DNA of 26,063 nt from CAYSIX01 sp964431205. GTDB lineage: Bacteria; Planctomycetota; Phycisphaerae; Phycisphaerales; Phycisphaeraceae. This document shows positions 21,339 through 26,063 of the stretch, piece by piece. The position numbers and the translations under genes are program-made. Each line of letters starts with the position of its first letter. The stretch's first letter is position 1. The notes under the pieces are model-generated. The model searched no databases. It saw only the letters and a program-made list of their open reading frames with translations, and had not been told where the DNA came from. The stretch is taken from assembly GCA_964431205.1 (NCBI GenBank), contig CAYSIX010000024.1, forward strand, positions 1 to 26,063, given 5' to 3'.

Positions 21339-24300
21339 TCACGGCCGGGAGGTCGTCGTCGCCGCCTGGACCCGCTCGGACAAGCGTGGCCAGCGCCGCG
21401 TGGCCGGCGACCGTCCGATCCACCATCGACAGACCTCCAGCGCCGTGGTGTACAGCTCGTCCAGCCCCGCCTCATGGAGCCGCCCGAGCAGTGCCGCGTC
21501 GAATCGGTCGTTCACCGGTTCCAGCCGCGTGGGCATCCAGGCACGCAGCCATCGTTCGCGTTCGGCGTCTCGCGCCTCCGCCGCGACATTGACCAGCAGT
21601 CGCTCGAGCCTTTCGAACCGCGCTTCCGCGTCGATGTCGTCGCGCGGTGTCGCCAGGTCGTGACGCAACGCGTGGCGAAGCGTGCGCGCCGCGGCGGCGT
21701 GTCGGCCCTGACGAGTCAGCCACCGTGTGGCGACGTCGAGCCACCATCCATCGATCGTTCCCGCCTCGTCCAGGGTCCGCTCGATCGCCTCGCTCACCCG
21801 CGCTCGCGATTCATCGTCCAGCCACTCGGATGGCAGCGTGGCCAGCAGGCGCAGCCCGTTCGCATTGAGCCGACCATCGCGCAGCGCTTGACGATGTGGC
21901 CTGAGCACCGCTTCGCGCTCGGGGTCGGCTTCAAGCGCCGCCCTCAGGCCCTCGATCAACCCCGGCACGTCCGCACGGTCCGGGACTGCCGCGCGCAGCG
22001 CCGCGGCGTAGTCTTCCGCCGCGAACGGCATCGATGCCAGGGTGAGAAACAGGTTCTGACGTTGTTCTTCCCCCGGTTCGTCCGCGCTCACACCCGAACC
22101 CGACACGACCAGTGCCCGCGGGGTGTAGAAGCGCCGCTCGAGCCGGTTCCGCACCAGGTACCGTCGGAATCGTTGACGCGCACGCTCGACACGCCCGAGC
22201 GCCGCCTCGATCGGCAGCATGTTGAACTCGCGCAACGGTCCGTCGTCCCACCCGACCACGCACAGCGCCTCGCTGAGCTCGCCGCGTCGCAGGTGTGCCT
22301 GCGCCAGCCACCGCAGCTCGTAGCTCTCGAGCACTTCAGGGTCGTTCAGGTGCGGGCCAAGCGCGGCGATCAAGAGGTCCCACGACCCGGTACCGGTCAA
22401 CGCCTCGAGGAAGCGGCGGCGCACCTCGCGATGGCGGGGGTCGGCGGCGAAGGCTTCATGGAGTCGCTGGATCGCCTGATCCCGTCGGCCCGCGTGCCAA
22501 TCCCGCACACCCCGGGCGAACCGGACCAACGCGACCTCGCGGGCCGTCGTGTCTGAGGCGACGCTCACATCGATTGAGGCCGCGTCGTCATCCGCAAACG
22601 CGACCGCGAGCGCCTCGATCATCGCGACCACGTCCGCATCGGGCGCGCCCGGCTGCGCCGATTCGATCACTTGCCCAAGCGCTCTCGCCGCCAGTTGGCG
22701 AGCGCGGCTGCGCCGGCCAGCCTCGAGGAAGGCGATGGCCGCCGCCGCGTCCACCGCCGGCACCCCGTCCGTCGCGTCGAGCCACGCCTGCGCCAGATCC
22801 GCGCCGAGCTGAGGGGCGTGTTCGTTCCGGTGCCAGGGCGGCCTTGTCAGCGTGGAATACGGACGAAAACGGTTGATCCCCGGAAGCCGGCTGCTGTGGG
22901 CCAGTCGCGTGAATGTGGACGCGAACGACCGGGTAACGAGCCCGCGCCATTCGGCTGCCAGGTGCGCCAGCAGCTCGTAACGTTCGGCTTCATCGCGGGC
23001 GAGCCAGGCCGCCTCAATCGCATCACCGTGCGCCTCGCCCTCCATCGCGTGCAAGACATCGATCAACCGCGCCGAGTTCGCACGGGCAGCGAAGCTTTCA
23101 AGCACGTCCGCGTTCGTGGGTGCACCGGCGTCGATCGCGAGACGCCAGCGCCGAAGGGCCAGCTCGACACCGCTCGATCTCGCAGCACGGGCGAACTGAT
23201 CCAGCACCTGCCGCCGCGACTTTTGACTCAGCCGCGGCCACACACGGCGCAACAGGTCGAGCGTCGTCCCATCGCCCGGCGCCGACGCCAACGCCACCTT
23301 CAGACGTGCCTGCAAGGCGTCGAGGGTCTGCTGGTTTGCGACGCCGTCGTCGGAATCGGAGGAACGCACATCGAGTTCGAGTCCGTGGCGGTGGCCCGGT
23401 CGTCGGGCAAATCCCCATCGAACGGCGTCCTCGACAGCGGCCTGCCGTGCCGCGTCGTCATCCGGAAATCGAGCACGCACACGAGCATCGAACGACTCGG
23501 CGATGTCCGGGCGGTTCAAAGCATACGTGGCGAACCGTAGTGTCACGGTCAGTCGAGCCAACCGCGGGTGACTCGCCAGGGATCGCACCGCGGGCTTCTC
23601 CCCCGCGGACAACGCGTCGAGTTCCTCAACCGCCCGGTCTTCCAGCCACTCGAGGAGACCGGCCTGTTCCTTTGCCGTTCGGGCGCTGACCAGCCAACCG
23701 TCGAACGCGGCCGGGAACAAGCGCGAGAAAGCATCGAGGTCGGCGGCGACGCGCCGTCGCCTCACCGGCAGCACGTCTTCGACGGTGGGCAACGACGTGT
23801 CCGCCATCGTGTGTCGGGGGACCGAAGCGAGCAGGACCTCGACCGCCCGCCGGTACCGCGCCGCTGCCGCGTCGAACCGGTCGAGCTGTTCCAGCAGCCC
23901 CCCTTCAAGGATCAGCAGCTCCGGATCGTCCGGCGAGGTGATCCGCATCTCGGCGATGACCCGCTGGGCCGCACCGGGTCGGTCCGACTCCTCGAACACG
24001 TTTGCCACGTGGCGGCGCACCTTTTCTCGGTCGCCAAGTGTCGCGGCCCGCTCGAACGCGCGATCGGCCGCGGCCTCGTCCGACCGCGCGAGAAATGCCT
24101 CGCCCAGCTCGAGTAACACGTCGGGCGGAACGGCTACGCCCAATCCCATCAGCAGGCGACCGTAGCCGATCATGGCCTCACGCCTGCCCAGAATCCTCGC
24201 CCGCTCCATCTGTTCCCGCAGCAGAAACGGCCGCTGCTGTGACGCGGTCAGCACCGCCAGGTCCATCAGGTCGATCACGCGGTGCGCTTCGCCCAGATGT

Positions 24301-26063
24301 TCGAGCAGATCGGCGCCGACGTGAAAGAGAAATGTTTTGTCCGGCGACGCGGCGAGGCGACCTTGCACGCGGCGCCAAGCGGCTTGCGCCATCGCCGGCG
24401 GCGCATCCAGGTTCAGCAATCCATCGATCGCGACGAGGAACAGATCGTCTCGCTCGGCGGTCGCGGTCATTCGCTCCAACCGCGCCAGTGCCGCCTCGCG
24501 CTTGCCGGCCTCGCGCATCGCCTCGGCCCACAAGAGCCACAGCTCCACGCGGCGCGGCCTCGCGTCCAGCACGTCGAGATACGCCCGCGCCGCTTCGTCA
24601 GGATCGCCCAATAGCCCATACACGCCCGCGGCCAGCTCGTCGGCGCTGACCGGGTCCCCCGCCAGCTCCCGCATTCGCGCGATCGCACGCTCGGCGTCCA
24701 CGCGACGACCACGCTCTGCCGCCAACACGGCACGCTGCTGCACATAGTCCACGGCGTTTCCCGGGTCGAGTTCGGTCAACCGGGCCAACACGCGGTCGCA
24801 CGACGCCAACCGATCCGTTCGCAGGTACACCTCCGCCAGGCGTCGCAACGCGTCGACCTCCCGGCCGGTGCGCTGCGCGAACGTCTGCAGCAGTTCAGCG
24901 GCCGAAACCGAATCCTGCACGCGCGTGTACAACTCGATCAGCAGCGTCAGCTCCCGGTCGTCTGCCTCACCGCTCGCGACGCGATCCTCCAGCTCGATGG
25001 CGAGGTCGGCCAGCGACGCGGTCTTGGCCGCCAGATCGAGCACGCGTTCCTGGGCGCGCTGCCGTGTCGCCGCCGAAGTGGCGCCGGACCAGACCTCGCG
25101 CCAGACCGTCAACGCCTTGTCGAGTCGGCCGAGTCGCTCGAGCACCCACGCCAGTTGCCCCGCCGCGTCCGTCGGGTCAGACGCTCGCTCGTACACGTCC
25201 CGCCAGCGCTTCGCCGCCTCGCCCCACAGGCCAAATCGCTCGAACGCCCGCGCCAGCTCCTGAAGCTGTGACACCGACCATGGCTCGGCACCGGCCTCGC
25301 CCAGAAGCCGCTCCGCTTCTTCACGATCTCCGTGGTCCAACGCATACTCGACACGCCACAGCAGCGCCAGGAACCTCGCCGTGCCGTCGATCGCTGCGGC
25401 GCGATCCACCGCGGCCTGTGCCACATCCGCGAGTGCCAACGCTCGAGCCCGATCCGCCAGGTCAAACAGGACACTCGCGTCTTCGGCGTCACGGATCAGA
25501 CGCTCGAACCACGCGACCGCGCTCGATCGATCGCCACGAAGCAGGAGCAGGCGCGCCGCCTCGGCCTGCCAGCGGGCCGCCGACGGGCCACCACCGTCCG
25601 CCATACGCCGGATCCGCCGCACCGCGTCCTCCGATCGACCGGCTCCGACCAGCAGACCGATCACCTCGCGACGGACCGGCTCGGAAGCCGCGACGTCGCG
25701 CAGCCCGGCGTCCGGAGACGTCAACGCCGCGTCGTGCACCTCCAAAGCGCGATCCACTCGGTCCTGCTCCCGCAGCAGCATCAACAGCGGCAGGAGCCGA
25801 TCGGCCGTGAACTGGTCGTCCACCCAGCGGTCGGTCAGCTCGCGGAGCGATCCCGCCTCACGCGCCGCTTCGATCGCTTTCCAGAGCGCGAATCGCTGGT
25901 CCTCCGGCCTGACCGCAACGGCCGCGGCCGCTTCAAAGGCCTCGGTCGCGCGTCCGGCCCGACCGACTCGCTGCGCCGCCTCCCCTCGCAGCAGATGCAA
26001 GGAGAACGTCTCACGGCTGATCTCTCGATCGGCCAACCGTTGATCGACGGCGGCCCAGTCGTC
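21339..26063 (-). CDS. Giant TPR-repeat protein, N terminus beyond the window
   Basis: The reverse frame is open from the right edge of the window to the stop at 21339, giving 1574 residues with no clear start, so the true N terminus is probably outside. An in-frame TTG at 26036 is a possible but unsupported start. The first 760 or so residues are a run of TPR-like helix pairs (for example GLWGEAAKRWRDVYERA and LGRLDKALTVWREVW). The middle (about 780-1180) is helical and less regular. TPR-like repeats return near 1240-1330 (WHAGRRDQAIQRLHEAFAADP). No catalytic motif or membrane segment is seen. Such proteins are scaffolds or assembly factors; the partner is unknown. Large TPR proteins also occur in polysaccharide export (PelB-like), but no β-barrel is visible here. 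Confidence 0.82.
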   Translation of the reverse strand, partial: DDWAAVDQRLADREISRETFSLHLLRGEAAQRVGRAGRATEAFEAAAAVAVRPEDQRFALWKAIEAAREAGSLRELTDRWVDDQFTADRLLPLLMLLREQDRVDRALEVHDAALTSPDAGLRDVAASEPVRREVIGLLVGAGRSEDAVRRIRRMADGGGPSAARWQAEAARLLLLRGDRSSAVAWFERLIRDAEDASVLFDLADRARALALADVAQAAVDRAAAIDGTARFLALLWRVEYALDHGDREEAERLLGEAGAEPWSVSQLQELARAFERFGLWGEAAKRWRDVYERASDPTDAAGQLAWVLERLGRLDKALTVWREVWSGATSAATRQRAQERVLDLAAKTASLADLAIELEDRVASGEADDRELTLLIELYTRVQDSVSAAELLQTFAQRTGREVDALRRLAEVYLRTDRLASCDRVLARLTELDPGNAVDYVQQRAVLAAERGRRVDAERAIARMRELAGDPVSADELAAGVYGLLGDPDEAARAYLDVLDARPRRVELWLLWAEAMREAGKREAALARLERMTATAERDDLFLVAIDGLLNLDAPPAMAQAAWRRVQGRLAASPDKTFLFHVGADLLEHLGEAHRVIDLMDLAVLTASQQRPFLLREQMERARILGRREAMIGYGRLLMGLGVAVPPDVLLELGEAFLARSDEAAADRAFERAATLGDREKVRRHVANVFEESDRPGAAQRVIAEMRITSPDDPELLILEGGLLEQLDRFDAAAARYRRAVEVLLASVPRHTMADTSLPTVEDVLPVRRRRVAADLDAFSRLFPAAFDGWLVSARTAKEQAGLLEWLEDRAVEELDALSAGEKPAVRSLASHPRLARLTVTLRFATYALNRPDIAESFDARVRARFPDDDAARQAAVEDAVRWGFARRPGHRHGLELDVRSSDSDDGVANQQTLDALQARLKVALASAPGDGTTLDLLRRVWPRLSQKSRRQVLDQFARAARSSGVELALRRWRLAIDAGAPTNADVLESFAARANSARLIDVLHAMEGEAHGDAIEAAWLARDEAERYELLAHLAAEWRGLVTRSFASTFTRLAHSSRLPGINRFRPYSTLTRPPWHRNEHAPQLGADLAQAWLDATDGVPAVDAAAAIAFLEAGRRSRARQLAARALGQVIESAQPGAPDADVVAMIEALAVAFADDDAASIDVSVASDTTAREVALVRFARGVRDWHAGRRDQAIQRLHEAFAADPRHREVRRRFLEALTGTGSWDLLIAALGPHLNDPEVLESYELRWLAQAHLRRGELSEALCVVGWDDGPLREFNMLPIEAALGRVERARQRFRRYLVRNRLERRFYTPRALVVSGSGVSADEPGEEQRQNLFLTLASMPFAAEDYAAALRAAVPDRADVPGLIEGLRAALEADPEREAVLRPHRQALRDGRLNANGLRLLATLPSEWLDDESRARVSEAIERTLDEAGTIDGWWLDVATRWLTRQGRHAAAARTLRHALRHDLATPRDDIDAEARFERLERLLVNVAAEARDAERERWLRAWMPTRLEPVNDRFDAALLGRLHEAGLDELYTTALEVCRWWIGRSPATRRWPRLSERVQAATTTSRP

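Overview
The window is very GC-rich bacterial DNA. By eye, G or C fills most third codon positions. It most likely comes from a planctomycete of the Phycisphaerae type. The evidence is three secreted proteins that end in two dockerin-like DxDGDGDVDAFDLGxW repeats followed by a PEP-CTERM anchor, a stand-alone pseudopilin with the planctomycete-style FTLIELLVVISIIALLIAILLPAL helix, a NxxGxxAF tandem-repeat protein and very long TPR proteins. This placement is inference; no rRNA or other phylogenetic marker is present.

Layout. 1-530 is non-coding with short tandem repeats. 531-1541 (+) is a dockerin/PEP-CTERM surface protein. 1663-3678 (+) is an alkaline-phosphatase-superfamily enzyme fused to a TPR tail. 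3809-5215 (+) is a second dockerin/PEP-CTERM protein with a propeller-like repeat body, behind a clear extended -10 promoter. 5257-5988 (+) is a pseudopilin-like protein. 6102-8420 and 8417-9688 (+) are a translationally coupled pair: a six-hairpin glycosidase-like protein and a GT4 glycosyltransferase. 9821-15734 (+) is a compact three-gene tripartite RND efflux operon (membrane fusion protein, RND pump, TolC-like outer-membrane factor) with 4-base stop/start overlaps. 15735-16216 is non-coding with iteron-like repeats. 16217-16469 (-) holds two tRNA-Thr genes (anticodons UGU and CGU) with a near-consensus promoter. 16623-19463 (+) is a secreted double-domain M16 metallopeptidase, divergent from the tRNAs. 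19432-21273 (-) is a third dockerin/PEP-CTERM protein whose body is eight NxxGxxAF units. 21339-26063 (-) is a giant TPR protein that runs off the right edge.

How the genes fit together. The efflux operon is a complete envelope machine. The glycosidase-like/GT4 pair probably acts in glycolipid or polysaccharide metabolism. The three dockerin/PEP-CTERM proteins, the M16 peptidase and the pseudopilin are all exported or envelope-associated. No exosortase, cohesin, secretion ATPase, CRISPR array, transposase, integrase or phage gene was seen. Nothing here is demonstrably a new defence or mobile system. The most unusual points are the regular repeat architecture of two of the surface proteins, the shared dockerin cassettes, the repeat-bearing intergenic region beside the tRNAs, and patchy third-position codon usage inside genes.
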